Notes: a model not told the origin generated them from the sequence alone. Positions 10,740 to 23,659 are shown, numbered from the stretch's first letter. The stretch: 64,000 nt of DNA from Isoetes taiwanensis (GCA_021234155.1 JAJEKV010000093.1:2998043-3062042); one strand, 5' to 3'. Numbers and translations are program-made.

Positions 10740-13700
10740 ACGAAATTAAATGTGCAGCATTAGAGGAAAATAATTGATTAATGCACTCATAGTCAGGAAA
10801 ATTAAAAAATATGCACAAGGGCCTGATAGACAACGTCTGCATTAGATGATGCTTTTTGCCTTCCCGGCTAATCGCCTGCTTATTGCTTGTTTTATCCACC
10901 GATGAAAGCATATGTTGAGAGCTTGAATCCCTTGGTAGAATCAAATTTCTCTACTCCTCCGATCAAACCTCACGCTCCCTTCTGCGACTAAAACGTATAT
11001 CACACATTCTTTGTATATCTTATCTTTGAAACAAAGGCTCTAAGGAAATTAAAATGAAATGAAGCAGCAACAAAAATAAAAATAGAGTGTCCCGGCAACT
11101 TTCAGTCAATCGACCTTTTCAAAACAAAGGATCGATTTGTAAAAACCAAAGCCCTATTGTTAGCAAATAAAAAATAAGAAAATGAATGTTCTCACCCGAC
11201 CGGCAAAGAATGAGACCCGGATATCAAAGATCTGTCAGGCACAACTAGGCCTGGCTAAGAGGTAGAAGTCGGCTCTCTGGCCGTGGTAAAGATGTACCTT
11301 CTGAATGATTGCAACAAGCACATGGATTGGGACAAAATCCGGAAGGAAGAAAGGAATTTTTGTGTTCAATCAAACAAAAGATAAAAAGAACACTATTTCT
11401 TACCCTGTTTAGAATCCATATCCACAGCCGAAGATCTTACCCTGTGCGGATTTCACATCCACAGTCAAAGATCCATCCAATGGAAGCAAACCAAGCAGAA
11501 AAAGGAAAAGAAAAATAGAAGAGGAGATCGAACCAATATAGAGCAGATCGCATCGAAAGGTGTAGCAACCATGGCATCCAATGAGAATGGGAAGAGCTCT
11601 CGGCTGCTCCGTTTTGAAACGTTTGCACACATGGTGCGATTCTCGAATACATGGCATTTGATTGCAATCTCAACATTCCTGGGGTTTCTTCGAGTTGTAA
11701 TAATCAAATTTCCAAAGCAAGCATCTAAACCTTTGCTTCCGAAGATCTACATGCATACCTAAAGAAAATGAAAGATGCTAGGCAACAAAGAGAATCGCAT
11801 AGGTAGGTGCAATTTAACAATGATTTTGGTTTTTAGAATGATAAGAATTTCTTTATGGTTGAACAAACATATCCATTTAGAAAGGAGAAAGTAAACATTG
11901 TTTTGGCAAGCCGGTGAGGTAGGGGCTAGGCGTAATGGTCCATGTCAGTCAACATATTGCATAAGAAGCAGAAAACCATTGCTTATGGAATCTGGGGGAG
12001 GGTCACCAATAGTAATTCCTAACAAGTAATTGGGTGCCCATGATTCTAAACATTCTATCTTCATTCCAATTAACATGATATATTCCCTAACAGTCCAAAT
12101 ATGAGGCCATTCCAAAATTGTCATTGCCGTTTGAGGCGTCATCTTTCAAAACACTCTTGCAATGTATTTTTTGACGCATTATTATTGTTTGAAAAGTGTG
12201 TGTTAAGAAGTGATCTTGTTGGATATATAATGATGGAAGGATAAAGGATACATGCCCCTTTTTTTCAAAGCACACCAACTCTACCAAGACTACGCCTTTC
12301 CTAAAATTCTGACCTATCCACATAGCACCTCCACCTCATCCAAATTTTGGGTGGCATAGGCCTCTACTGCTAGATCTTCATTTTCACATATCGAGGATCA
12401 AGGAATTAGAAAAGGAAAAAAAAATGGGACACGCAGATTGGTTGGGGTGCTCGGCTATATTGGTACTTCAACTTTAGCATGAGGTGTCTCCACGAATTTC
12501 CTTCCCCGCTTCCATTCTTATTTCTCCAAGAGTTCAGATGACCGTGGGGCAAGCTCTCCTTTTTATTAAGTATCAAGTGTCACATGGGGTTGGCTAGGTC
12601 TATGTGACCAAGAACACAAAAGAAAATAGAAGAAACACAAATGACAAAATGGTGATCTCTTTGAAATGATGATAATGTGATACAAAAAGAATATCGCTCA
12701 AGATAGAGATGGAAATTAGAGAATGCTAAAAGCCTTTATAACATATATAAATATTGTAGGTTGATTCAATTTTGACACCTCAGCTAATTTTGTGCAACAC
12801 TTCTTCATAAAAGTTTTTGACACGTATCGATGTTTCAAATCTGTTGTCTCTTTCTCACCCGCGTGGTTGTCGCCTCTCTTGGATCTTCCCTGTCTCTTCC
12901 CTTTGCACATTTGCCAGCCTATTTACTGCTCGCAATCCCATTCTTCTTCCTTGAATCGATTCCGCGGAATGAACTTTGGGCTTATCTCCTGCTTAAATCG
13001 GCACAGCCTATGTAATCCGGCTAACCCAACCTGCACAGAATAGCTACTGCATGAGTATGGAATATTAATACATGTGCATGACTACAATAGGGTACAACAA
13101 CTGAAACAACTTGCATAGCATGTTCAAAGCATGTTTACACCAACATAGCATGTTCAAATTACATCTAAAGCATGTTTACGCCAACTAATCATATGTCATT
13201 CAACCGCTATTTGAATCGTAAGGAAAGTATCTTGCATGGACGAAGCAAGGTTTTCCATCCCATAATGTTAGTTTGTGCTACAACTCAAAGTAAGGATGAG
13301 GTATCCTGCACGACCAAGGTGGTCAACCATGGATGTACAATGGGTAGTCGTTGGTAGAAGCCTATGATATTCCATCATAGAATGGTAAGTACCAAGTACC
13401 CTCATCGACTAATCCCGAGCAACTGCCATTTGTGAACCCATCTCATTTGGCTATGGGAGATGTTTACACTACATTGGGCATAATCTAATAGCGACTCAAC
13501 CCCTAATGACCCCTCAACCACTTTGCATTAAGAACGTGAAGGACTCACACTTTACACGCCCCTATTGGAGGTTCTAGTCGGCTAACTTAGGGCTGGGGCT
13601 AGAATTCTTAGATTGACCCTTCTGACTGGACTTGTCCCAGAAAGAGATGAATTAGAGCTCTTGCCCTATGGAACATGTCCCCACATCTTTTCTGAATATC

Positions 13701-14400
13701 GAGAAAAAGATGATTCCAAACTTAACTTTCCCAATTTGAAGAATCTCTATCATATTTATCCTCCTATTAAGCCAATGAGTCGTGACACATCTAATTAGTT
13801 TAAAAAATTAATAAAGTTCATCCAAATAATATCGTAACTCTTCTTGACGAAGACCACATATAACATCAAACCACCCAAATGATGTGAAGTCTTAAAATGC
13901 CTTTTAGATGCATATAGTCATATTTACTTATGATCATTTAAATTTACTTGCATATGAGCACATAATTTTGCTTACAAATCGCTTCCTTGCTTTAAGAGGT
14001 GTAGAAGATGCAACCTTGCACTATCTGATGCAAATGATGAGTATTATTATGAGGATATTTGCAAGAAAACATGTTCCAGATGCAAAAAAAGAATATGCAG
14101 CATGTACTTCAAAGCATTCAACAGCTAAATCATAGAGTGCTCAATGTTGTGCCTGGATATAAGTGTTTGGGGTACTAGCATGTGCCTTGGGTTGTTTCAC
14201 CTCTATGGATTTGACTAATTATGTCATATTATTGTGGACCTTATGCACATCCTAGCATTAAATCTTCTGTGCAAGTGCATTAAACTTGTATTTGGACAGA
14301 TAAGGGAGGAGGGTAATGAAAAAAGTTGCCATGTAAAGGTTGCAGGCCATGATTGGCGTGAGGACACCCAACATAAAATCTTGTTAAGTGTCTAAAAGAT
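10740..14400. other. Gene-poor spacer
   Basis: No ORF here has a recognisable motif. The ORF at 11571-11762 (plus) and those at 11409-11707 (minus) overlap on opposite strands and look like chance. From about 13 kb the sequence is low-complexity AT-rich DNA with short direct repeats such as AGCATGTT(C/T)A near 13120-13180. I see nothing to annotate as a gene. Confidence 0.5.
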
Positions 14401-14427
14401 CCATTCATGTGGCTTGATTTGTTTAAA

Positions 14428-15395
14428 GCAGATTTTCTACAATGGTGGATAGTAGGTAGCCGCACACATCACGAACTACCCATAAAAAATAAAGGAAAAT
14501 CCAATTATATCATTTGGACCCCAACAAAATACAATGCTAATAGAGATCGGGCTAGTGTACTGTAGAAAGCTTATCACCGGGATTAAAAACCCGGCCTTCC
14601 CGGGGTTTTAGAGAAAAAACCCTAGTGATAAGCCTTGACAAGGGGTGGACAAAATCGTAAGGCATAAAAATCGCCCCAAAACCCACGAATGGAAAAGTCG
14701 AAACAGATGCCGCCGCTAACCCGTACGCACATCACCAACAAAACAACAAGACAAAACAAACCTCCCGAGTGGAGGGTTGATTCTGTAGCGTGCACGCGAT
14801 AAAAAATAGAATAACAAAGAGGGGGAGGGTGGGTTCAAAGAGAATAAGGTACTGCTGAGAGAAGAGGAAGCGCCGGATGAGAAGTCGGGCGTAAACGCCG
14901 CCTAAAATAGCGAACTCCCAACCGTAATCGAGCATGCGCCGCCCGCATGCATGCAAAACATGCATGCTCGTCCCCATTTAGAATGGCGATCCGATGTCTC
15001 CTGATCGATGGGATTCTAGAATGGGACTCGCATGAAACCAACAAACCGCCCGAATACCAAAGGACTTCCTTAACAAACTAGAATCAAGGACGAAGGTCAC
15101 AGGATGAAGGCTAAAGGCCGAGAAAGGACAACATGAAAGAAACGCCAAATTGCCAAACCAGGTGGAAGAAGCCCTCCCCGCCTCGAAACAATTCAAAGAG
15201 AATAAGGTATCCTGAGAGAAAGAGGAAGCGCGGATGAGAAGTCGGCGAAACGCCTAAAATAGCGAACTCCCAACGAGTAATCCAGCATGCGCCTCGCATG
15301 CATGCAAAACATGCATGCATGCTCGCCCCATTCTAGAATGGCGATCCGATGTCTCGGATCGATGGGATTCATGTGGCTTGATTTGTTTAAGGCAC
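14428..15395. repeat. Composite non-coding repeat, copy 1
   Basis: The block starts GCAGATTTTCTACAATGGTG and contains a hairpin region (14568-14640, AGCTTATCAC...GTGATAAGC). It then has two sub-units starting with CAAAGAGAATAAGGTA at about 14836 and 15193, each ending in a CATGCATG cluster (14944 and 15297). A direct repeat TTCATGTGGCTTGATTTG flanks the block at 14404 and 15369. Copy 2 at 16118 has the same internal order. No transposase is encoded; likely a non-autonomous mobile element. Confidence 0.65.
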
Positions 15396-15399
15396 ATAA

Positions 15400-16060
15400 G
15401 CATCAGTTCTATAGTCAATGGTATGCGAATTTTGTGGCGTTGAAATTGGTTTCTTCACACTTCAATTAGCTCAAATTGCTATTGACCTTCATCGAAATAT
15501 TCTATGATTTTGCAAGTATAAATGGATGGTCTCGAAAGGACCATGATCACCACTAAAACATTATTACAAAATGGAATCAGCTTTGACCCCAACAAAACTA
15601 TGGTAAAAATTCACAAACTACATGAAAACAAGTCAATTATATAACATAAGTTTATAATTACAATTAAGAACCACATTCTAAAAGTAGTGTAAAATTAGAT
15701 ATAGTAGTTGGAATTACCAATTAATGTAAAAAACTATGGTGAAAGTTAGTGGTGACTTTAAAGATTCAAATAAACATATAAAAAATGCAACCAAATAAAC
15801 CGACATATTAGACTACTAAAAAGCATGGTTAAGAAGCATGTGCCAAAAACCATATCACACTTGCAAAGCCAACCATGGTTTTTATACTAACACAAAAAAA
15901 AACTCGAGAGCATTAAAACTATGTCAAAAAGAATATATGATTAATGGCAAGTAGCATGTAAAATCATCTTAAATTATTATATTGACAATGCACACCTAAA
16001 AACCACCCTTTAAACTAGTAATAGCTTTAAAAAACTAGTGAAAGATATAAAATTCTTGCA
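15400..16060. other. AT-rich spacer between composite repeat copies
   Basis: Very A-rich non-coding sequence with no long ORF. It contains repeated ACCATGGTT/CATGGTTAA-like words. At 16050-16090 a fragment of the composite repeat (CTCGCATGAAACCAACAAAG) appears out of context. Confidence 0.45.
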
Positions 16061-16117
16061 CTGCGACTCGCATGAAACCAACAAAGCGCCTGATAGATAG
16101 GCTTCTCATTCATCTCA

Positions 16118-17138
16118 GCAGATTTTCTACAATGGTGGATAGTGGGTAGCCGCACACATGCAAACTACCCACGAAAAATAAAGGGAAAATCCAATTATAT
16201 CATTTGGACCCCAAAACAAATACAATGCTAATAGATGAGTGGCTGATGTACCTGCCGAAAGCTTATCACCGGGATTAAAAAACCCCGCCTTTTCGGGTTT
16301 TCGAGGAAAAACCCTAGTGATAAGCCTTCGGCAAGGGGCTTAGACAAACGTAAGGCATAGAATCGCTCCCAAAAACCCGCGCATGGAGAAGTCAAAACGG
16401 ATGGTGCTCGCCAACCTGTACCTGCACATCACCAACAACAAACGAGAAACATACCAAAGAATAGCATCACCCAGTGGGTGGAAAAAAGGCATCACCCACC
16501 GGGTGGAAAAACATGATAAACAGAACTTGTACAAAATATAATAAACAAAGAAGGGGGGGGGAGGGTGGGTTCAAAGAGAATAAGGTACTGCTGAGAGAAG
16601 AGGAAGCGCCGATGAAACGTCGATGAAGAACTCTGCAATAAGTAGCAAACGCCCAACCTGATGAACGGCCCAAAACGCATGCGATGCATGCATGCGACGA
16701 TGCAATGCATGCATGCTTGCCTTGAGTTAAGAATGCCGATTCGCCACGCCAATCGACGACATTCTTGCACCGCTGACCGCATGAAACCAACAAAGCCCGA
16801 ATACCAAAGGACTTCCTTAACAAACTAGGATCGAGGACGAAGGTCACAGGATGAAGGCTAAAGGCGGAAAGGACAAAGAGGAAAGCAACGCCAAATTGGC
16901 CAAACCAGGCGGGAAGAAGCCCTCCCCGCATGGAAACAAATCAAAGAGAATAAGGTACCGCTGCGGAGAAGAGGAAGCGCCGATGAAACGCCGATGAAGA
17001 ACTCGCAATAAGTAGCAAACGCCAACCCGATGAACGGCCCAAAAACGCATGCGATGCATGCATGCGACGCATGCAATGCATGCATGCTCGCCTTTGAGAA
17101 GAATGCCGGGTCGCCACGCCGAATCGGCGACATTAGTA
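16118..17138. repeat. Composite non-coding repeat, copy 2
   Basis: Same order as copy 1: the GCAGATTTTCTACAATGGTG start, the AGCTTATCAC...GTGATAAGC hairpin region (about 16257-16330), then two sub-units starting CAAAGAGAATAAGGTAC at about 16572 and 16944, with CATGCATG clusters near 16687 and 17053. It carries an extra 26-bp duplication at 16465-16516. The minus-strand ORF of 154 codons at 16467-16931 shares no motif with proteins I know and repeats itself in the second sub-unit. Confidence 0.65.
16465..16516. repeat. 26-bp direct duplication with CCCACCGGGTGG-type palindromes
   Basis: TCACCCAGTGGGTGGAAAAA is followed 26 bp later by TCACCCACCGGGTGGAAAAA. Both contain a short inverted repeat (CACCCA/TGGGTG and CACCC/GGGTG). 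Confidence 0.6.
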
Positions 17139-17254
17139 TAAGAACTATGATCAAACTAGCAAAGGATTTCATAAAACCATGGTTGACATATGGTTTTCTT
17201 TGAGATTATAAGCTACCTGCACAAAAACCATTCTTATGCTGGTTTTCATCGTGA

Positions 17255-17910
17255 TTATGAATGCAAGTTAATTTTTGGGGCCTTGTGAATCTTTTTAGGA
17301 CTGTTATGCGCAACCGGCTTATGGGACTCACTTACATGAGGCAGCTGAGGCAATTGGCTTGCTATCAGAAGAAGTATTTATTGAACTTTACTTTTTCTTC
17401 TATGAGGCACACACGACAAACCTTCCTGTCAATCTCCAAAGGTGATCAAGAATCCTATTTGGCATATCACGTGAGGCCTGAATGAGGTGACAGCTTTTCC
17501 TACTATGTTATGAACATAATCGCTTTGCCAACCGACTTTCAAAAAGAATACATGCTATTGGAAGTCTTCGCATGTCAAGGGTACAAAAATCGGTTAGACA
17601 GAAATCCATGCATTGACGACTATTGCCACCTAAAGAAAGTAGTTGGTATGCATTGCCTGGAAGTAAAAGCATGGCTGGTAGGCTTATTTGACTCCAACTG
17701 TGAGCGGCTACCCAATAGTCATGCTTATCATCTTACATACATCATTACCAAGAAGGAAGTCCGTGATCATGTCCGTAGATCTTTTAGTGTTCAAGTCGGT
17801 ATATATCATACTCCTACTTTTTTAGATTGTGGAAGCAAGAGTTTAATCTTATTAGGATTCCAAAGAGGCATTAGTTCTTGCTATGTTCTATCTGTTCAAT
17901 ATTGAAGGAG
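17255..17910 (+). pseudogene. ORF fragments upstream of transposase-like copy A
   Basis: Plus-strand frames at 17261-17485 and 17510-17905 are longer and less AT-biased than the surroundings. The second includes HLKKVVGMHCLEVKAWLVGL and ends in a stop at 17905. They sit just upstream of copy A in the same orientation. They could be its N-terminal part, but no cysteine cluster or other diagnostic block is readable. The assignment is by position only. Confidence 0.3.
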
Positions 17911-17949
17911 AAAAGGTCCACGACAAAGGATCTTATAGCATGACCCTAA

Positions 17950-18110
17950 AATTTTGAACTCTTGTCTATGCGCCATAGCACAATTCATAAATTCAGGACC
18001 CTTGTCTATGTGTGCATAACACGATCCATAAATTCTGGTCACTTGTCTATGTACGCATAGCAAAGGTCCAAAATCCTGTAACTATGTCCATGCATGCATA
18101 GCATCACTAG
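17950..18110. repeat. ~40-bp tandem repeat with CTATGYGCATAG palindromes
   Basis: Units begin at about 17961, 18001, 18042 and 18082 with CTTGTCTATG (the last is degenerate). They continue with CGCCATAGCA, TGTGCATAACA, TACGCATAGCA and CCATGCATGCATAG, then AATTC-type spacers. The palindromic core is the constant part. The array lies inside the transposase-like region A, so it either interrupts it or forms a spacer. Confidence 0.65.
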
Positions 18111-18249
18111 TGTTTTTTGTAGCTATTGACTACTATCCTTGGGTGCGATCAAATAACTCAACAATTACAAGATCATAGAGAGGCTTCAGCCTTGGAAAGA
18201 AAAAAGTTGAAAAAACGCAAAAAAAAATCTTTGGAGAGGAGTAGATAGC

Positions 18250-18690
18250 ATGGATCAAAAGAAGACGTCACTTCCACATTTTGTAAATGTTCCTAAAGAT
18301 TTAAATGAAGTTGACTTTTTGAAGTTGCATCTAGTTGGTGCTTTGATCTTTCATGGAATGGTACAATGCGTAGTATTTTTGATGTACTCAAATATACACA
18401 GTGATCCTAACCTCACGGTGACAATACTAAACAAGATTCTTTTGGCAACAGAGAAGTTGCCTCTAGTGTTGTATGTACAGCTAAACAATACAACTAGAGA
18501 ACAAAAACTAAGTTCTATTTGCCTACTGCGCAATGCGGGTCCAATTAGGTATCTTCCAAAAGGTCAAAAATGGTTTTCTACTTGTTTACCATAGGCACGA
18601 TCAGATAGACCAAATGTTTAGTCGATTTTATGCAAGTTTCATGAGGGGAAAAACATTTTGTCAAACTCGCTCTTCTCATTGGCCAAGAAC
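18250..18690 (+). pseudogene. Transposase-like (DUF7869-type) protein, copy A, broken
   Basis: The frame at 18250 starts MDQKKTSLPHF. It continues with LKLHLVGALIFHG, then PNLTVTILNKIL and LPLVLYVQLNNTTREQK. After a frame change near 18530 comes LGIFQKVKNGFLLV, then YHRHDQIDQMFSRF (about 18570-18630). This series (MDQxKT, hydrophobic strand, QxDN-x-RE-x-K, GHTHxDIDxxFSR) is a widespread family, called DUF7869 as far as I recall, found in multicopy transposon-like loci and probably DDE-like. Here the expected D of the QLDN box reads N and GHTH reads YHRH, so it is inactive. It matches copies B (33.9-35.5 kb) and C (54-55 kb), but with lower similarity between A and the other two. Confidence 0.72.
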
Positions 18691-18899
18691 TACTCGTAAT
18701 TTAAGTATTTGTACGGATGTACATGACTAGTTTGAATAGTGTTTGTCTTCCAATTTAAGATTCTTCCTATGCCAAAGATAGCATTTTGCAATTTTTGCTT
18801 CCGGGCTTGTGTTTTATAATCTTGTGGTTTGCCTATGCGCCAAGATAGCTTGTTATGGTTTTCCTTTGAGCAATATGCATACGGCTTCATTTGCACATT

Positions 18900-21800
18900 T
18901 CAATCTTTCTTATTCGTCAAGATTCTAATCGTTTTTTTCATTTTCCCACTTTCCAAGTGTATCTCTAAACCACCTAAACTAAATTGTTATTTTATATCTA
19001 AATTAGGGATGTCAAATTAACAAGGTGCCAATTTGTTCCAGAATTTTGGCCCCTAAAGTGGCACACACGCATTGTAAATTTAGGGTCGTTTTTTTAAGTG
19101 ACCCCACAAAAGTGGCAGAATTTAAGGGTATTTTAGGGAATATTTGAAAGATTCTTTTTATTAGTGCAAATGCAAGTCATTAGTGCATTTTTAGGTCATC
19201 TTGTTCAAAGCTCTAAGCGACACGAAGCTACACTATTATGAATGGAAACTAGGCTACTATCTCAATGACATAAGCAAACTGCATCATATGCATCATATGA
19301 AAGTCGTTAGTCTTGAAAAGCTATCGAAAAGTCGTTAGTGCTATCGAGGGAAAGATTTGTATGCTTTTTAGGGTGCTGGTGATATCAAGAACTATGCTAC
19401 CTTGACCGTCGTAACTTGCTTGTGAAAGTTAGGCACTTTCAGATTTATCATGATAGGTGGCAGTTTAGTGCATTGCTTATCCAAACTATTGCAAAAGATG
19501 GTTCACACAAAGAAGTTAGTGCCTAGTAGAGCTTGATTTCTACCATCTAATTCAACCTCCATTTCGAGCAACATATAGAAGTTGTATGGCTTGACCTTGA
19601 ACCGGCATGCTATATAGCTTAATGCTTAGAACGGTCTTTGGGATTCCTCCCCGAATAATGCCGATGTGTATTGGGAAGACAAGAAGAAGGCATTGAAATT
19701 CGAGGCCGACATTTAGGATATGGAAGGAATTTAAGGCAATGTGGAATGTGCACGATTGATTCTTGTCTCGCTAAATAAGTTACGGTGGGGTTTGGTTTAC
19801 TCATGCATATATTTTTTGCTTTTCATGTAGGAGTAGTAAAACATTTTGGTAGTATTATAGACGATGCGATGCCGCCTTTTAGTCAACTTGTAGATATTCC
19901 AATGAAGAACATGAAAAGCATGCTCATGTTGCAAGTGAAATCAAATCTAAGTATTTCCGCCTTCTTATTGATATAGAATTGGTAGTACGTAAAACTATGG
20001 TGCCTATCGTGGAATGCAAGACTACTATGTACAATACTCTTCAAATGACTTGAAGAGGCATTGCATTGTTTGGCTATGGAAGACTTGAAAGTCTCTCTCA
20101 AATAATGCGTAGTCTTCCACATGAATCAAGCGAGCTCTCCCGATAAGGCACAACAACATCCTCGAACGCTTTGGTAGGCAAGATTCGCATTACTATTCGC
20201 TTGATATGGGCATGATATTCTATGTGTAAATACACCTAAACAATAGACCTTAACCAAAGCCATTGGTGAAACCAAGAACTAAAGCAAAAAAGCCTTCTAA
20301 TCAACACATTTGCCTTAATAAATCAAGAGCTAATTTGCTGCCTTGAGAAAAAAATCAGGTGTTCATTTTATTCTCAATTAATGACAAGGTCCTAATTTAG
20401 CAATAATCATATTCAATGTCATTGAAACACTTCATAAGGCACAATCATTAACGATTGATATATTACATGCCAAAATATCCTAAACATAGTCATATAGCAA
20501 TGCATTTAGAATTAGAATCAATTCATAATTTACAATCTTGAATTAATCGATACTCCAACATGTTCTAACTGTATACATGTGCCAAATGCCGTAGACTTTA
20601 AATTATATTTACTTTATACATCTTCTCACTTTCTAAACCTATATAATTCAGTTTCAAATTTTTCTTATTGCCTCCTTTTCTTCTTCCCCCTTTTTTATGC
20701 CCCGAAATCTCATAGACGCATACATATTATGGGGATTGTTTTGCTTTTGAAGCAAAGTCGATAGGCCAAAGAATGGGATTTTTTAGCACCATATCAAAGC
20801 AAAAGCTTTGATTCAAAGCAAAGTCTCCAGCTTAGGAATGCGATTTTTATAGAAAATAAAAAGAGCGTAGCATTGCTTCTTTGATTCATCTCGTGAGGGG
20901 CACATAAACGTAGTTATATTTGGGTTAGTTGTGGGGACGACATCAAAATATTTGAGGACTCGCACCGCCACGCCCGTGAAAGCACCCGAGGGTTTCGGAG
21001 AGAGTTTTAGCAATTTTATGACCATCATGGTTATCGGGCTATGCCCTTTCCTGAGCTATGGCATAACGAAGTTTCATTTGAGATTACATTTCACTTTCGC
21101 CTTTTTTTTTTTGTTTTTTTGCACAATGATTCTCCATTTTGTTCAAATTCTAGGCTTATTAAATGAAACAGAGCCTTGACGCCACCACTATAGGGTCAAA
21201 GCATGGAGGTGGAGAACACTTTTGTGCCAACGACACATGGTGCTTAGTGGGTGCTTTCTCGGGCTATTTTCTTTGTATTTTGAAAATATTTTTCCTTTTA
21301 TTTTTTGATATTTTTCCCTCAAACGCACATATTACACCTTGAATACAAACTTTCACCTTCATCGAGTTATATAGAAAAAAAGATAAAAATAAGTAAAGTT
21401 TTGAACATTAGGTGCTTAGGGGTCGCTTGGTCGGTGCAAAAATGCCCCCAAATCCATGCTTTTGGCCCCATAGCCACCGAAGAAAATTGATACTTAAAAA
21501 ATGGTTATTGTTATGTCTTCATTATCTTCTGATAGAAGGGAAAGAAACCAAGCTCCAAGCTCAAGCCTTACACATGAGGATTCTTCGAAAGAGCACAATA
21601 ATCCATCGAAAAAATGCAACATCAGTCCTTAAAGTTCGACGGATTCTCTCTTGGAATACTTGTCTGAGCTATTCTCGCATGTTTGATAATTATTATTTTT
21701 TTTTTCCCAATTCTCCTGCTTTTTTCTATCCCAAAGTATAATGAATTTTGATATGAGCAGCTTGTTTGATCCAAAATAGATTAACAATGCAATCAATATT

Positions 21801-22600
21801 TTCTTATTAAATTGGTTTGATAAGCTTGTGTGTTGATTCTGAGAAACAAGACCAAAAGATTTTTTTCCACCTGCCATTGCAATGGTCTACACTGCTAAAA
21901 CTTCGCCATTATGCAGATGACTGGTTGGACAATTCAGGAGTTGGTGCTAGACCCGCCAAGCATCATGCTCTTGGAAGCATAAAGTTGACTTAGGTTTCAT
22001 TCTGCAATTTCTATCCCTCATTCTCGCCATGTTCTTTTTTTTTTTTTTCTCGTAAATGTTATTGATTTATTAATTTACTTTGTAATTCCAATTTCACTTT
22101 GCATTCAGCTAACAAACAATTTTAAAGACTCAGCATATTTTGATAATTCATTCCATCTATAAGTGTCCACATTACAATTTAAAATCCTAAAAAGTATCAA
22201 TTCCATCAAAAACACCAGAATTTGCAAAACCAAAAAGCACCAAATTTCAAGTAGTAGTAGCACTAGGATTTCCATCATGATTTCCACAATTTTTCGTGCC
22301 AAAACCCTTCATCGCCTTGCCAATAACCTCCTTAGACATGAATGGTATAACAATGCTACAATTGTGAAAATAACCACAAGAAATATTGCAAATTTAAACA
22401 TTGATATTCAAAAAATTTGCAAGCTTCACATCTAGAGAAGATTCTATCAACATGTCTTAGTCAGATGTCATCATCCTTCAAATCTAAAGCATGAAACCAG
22501 ATCAAAATAGAATAGTAACAAATGTAATTAATAACATTTCCAATAGTGGCAGTTCAATGTAATTCATGTGATAACACGTAACAACGCACATCATTCATAT
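18900..22600. other. Gene-poor AT-rich spacer
   Basis: No ORF with recognisable domains. Poly-T and poly-A runs (about 21095-21120, 21690-21710 and 22030-22050) break the sequence up. ORFs such as 20931-21179 and 22163-22435 are low-complexity. A trace of the CTATGC/GATAG palindrome family lies at 18770-18880. Confidence 0.5.
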
Positions 22601-22624
22601 CACCGGTTGGCACACCGTAACTAC

Positions 22625-23650
22625 TTAGACATTGAACATTAGAACTACCCCCGCACCTTGCATTCCTCGATCCATATCATCAAGCTTCTTGAGTTCTTCC
22701 TTATATACATCTTCAAACATTCTTCTCTTTTCTTCCTCATCAAAAAGCTGTGAAATACATGGCATAGCACACTTTGTGTGCAAATCTAAGGCCTTGTCAT
22801 ACCTGCAATAAATTATAAAATTAGAACACATTAAATAGCTAAAAGAAAGAACAGTGAAGAAGGCACACCTAGAAGATGCTTCAGATGTACGTGGCCAGTC
22901 ACTCTCATCCCAACATTAGTAGGAACATGAGCTCTCATCATTCTGGAAACTACAATACATCTACCAAATTCGTTGTTGAACTGTCCCTCAACACCAACAA
23001 TCAACAATATATACTTACCCAACCAGCCAATGTTCTAGCAGACACCCTATTTTTAGAACTAGACCAGATAGATCCCCCATGATTAACAATTGCCTGCATG
23101 AAAACAATGGCAATTTCTAGCAGTTCCATCACTATTAGGCTTAGGCACATGTAAACATTTCTGCAATTGTCTAAATGTAAGAACTACATCAGACTCATAG
23201 CACTGACAAGGTCTTCAAAGTTGTTCCTCCTGAAAATGATTCTTATCAGTACATTATTCTTGGAGAGTCTCTCATTATTTTCCAGAAAAGCATGTCCATT
23301 TTCTGATCCAACCGAGAAATCAATCATCAGCAAATGATGCACCTCACCTTGACCTCGAACAACAAATCTAGCCATATGATAGTAAAGAAACCTCTTCTGC
23401 AAATCTTTAAGATGACAATCGAATGGTCTACCAACAAGTAGCAATTGCTCACTACAATAAGGTATTTCTGCCACTTTCTTCCTCTTCTTGAACACCCCTA
23501 GAGTGTTCCTAGAACGTCTCATGGATGCCACACAAACAAGCCTTATCCTCTCAAATATAGGAGATACTTTGATGCAGAATTTTACCTCAGAAACTCCACC
23601 ATTAGCAATTTTGATTTTTTTATGTCCCCTAATTATTGCAGCAAATTTTT
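22625..23650 (-). CDS. Unrecognised multi-exon gene candidate
   Basis: Three coding-like blocks lie on the minus strand. About 23184-23645 reads KIKIANGGVSEVKFCI, then FERIRLVCVASMRRSR, a KKRKK basic stretch, YHMARFVVRGQGEVHHLL and a NNVLIRIIFRRNNFEDL end. About 23010-23090 opens after a CAG acceptor and ends in a GTAAG donor at about 23019. About 22640-22804 opens after a TTGCAG acceptor with YDKALDLHTKCAMPC and ISQLFDEEEKRRMFEDVYK, ending at a stop near 22628. An intermediate exon near 22870-23000 would use a G|GTGTGC donor at 22869. Exon order and borders look real. The protein is not one I recognise: mixed alpha/beta, no catalytic signature, no membrane segment. The start lies upstream of 23645 and is not found. 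Confidence 0.45.
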
Positions 23651-23659
23651 AAAACATAT

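Noticed and set aside
16467-16931. 154-codon minus-strand ORF as a membrane protein
   Set aside because: Lies wholly within a repeated element; the related copies have different frame breaks.
9742-17325. Shared 20-mer AGGACTGTTATGCGCAA(T/C)CGG at 9742 and 17298
   Set aside because: Similarity does not extend on either side; one short match is not enough to call a repeat.
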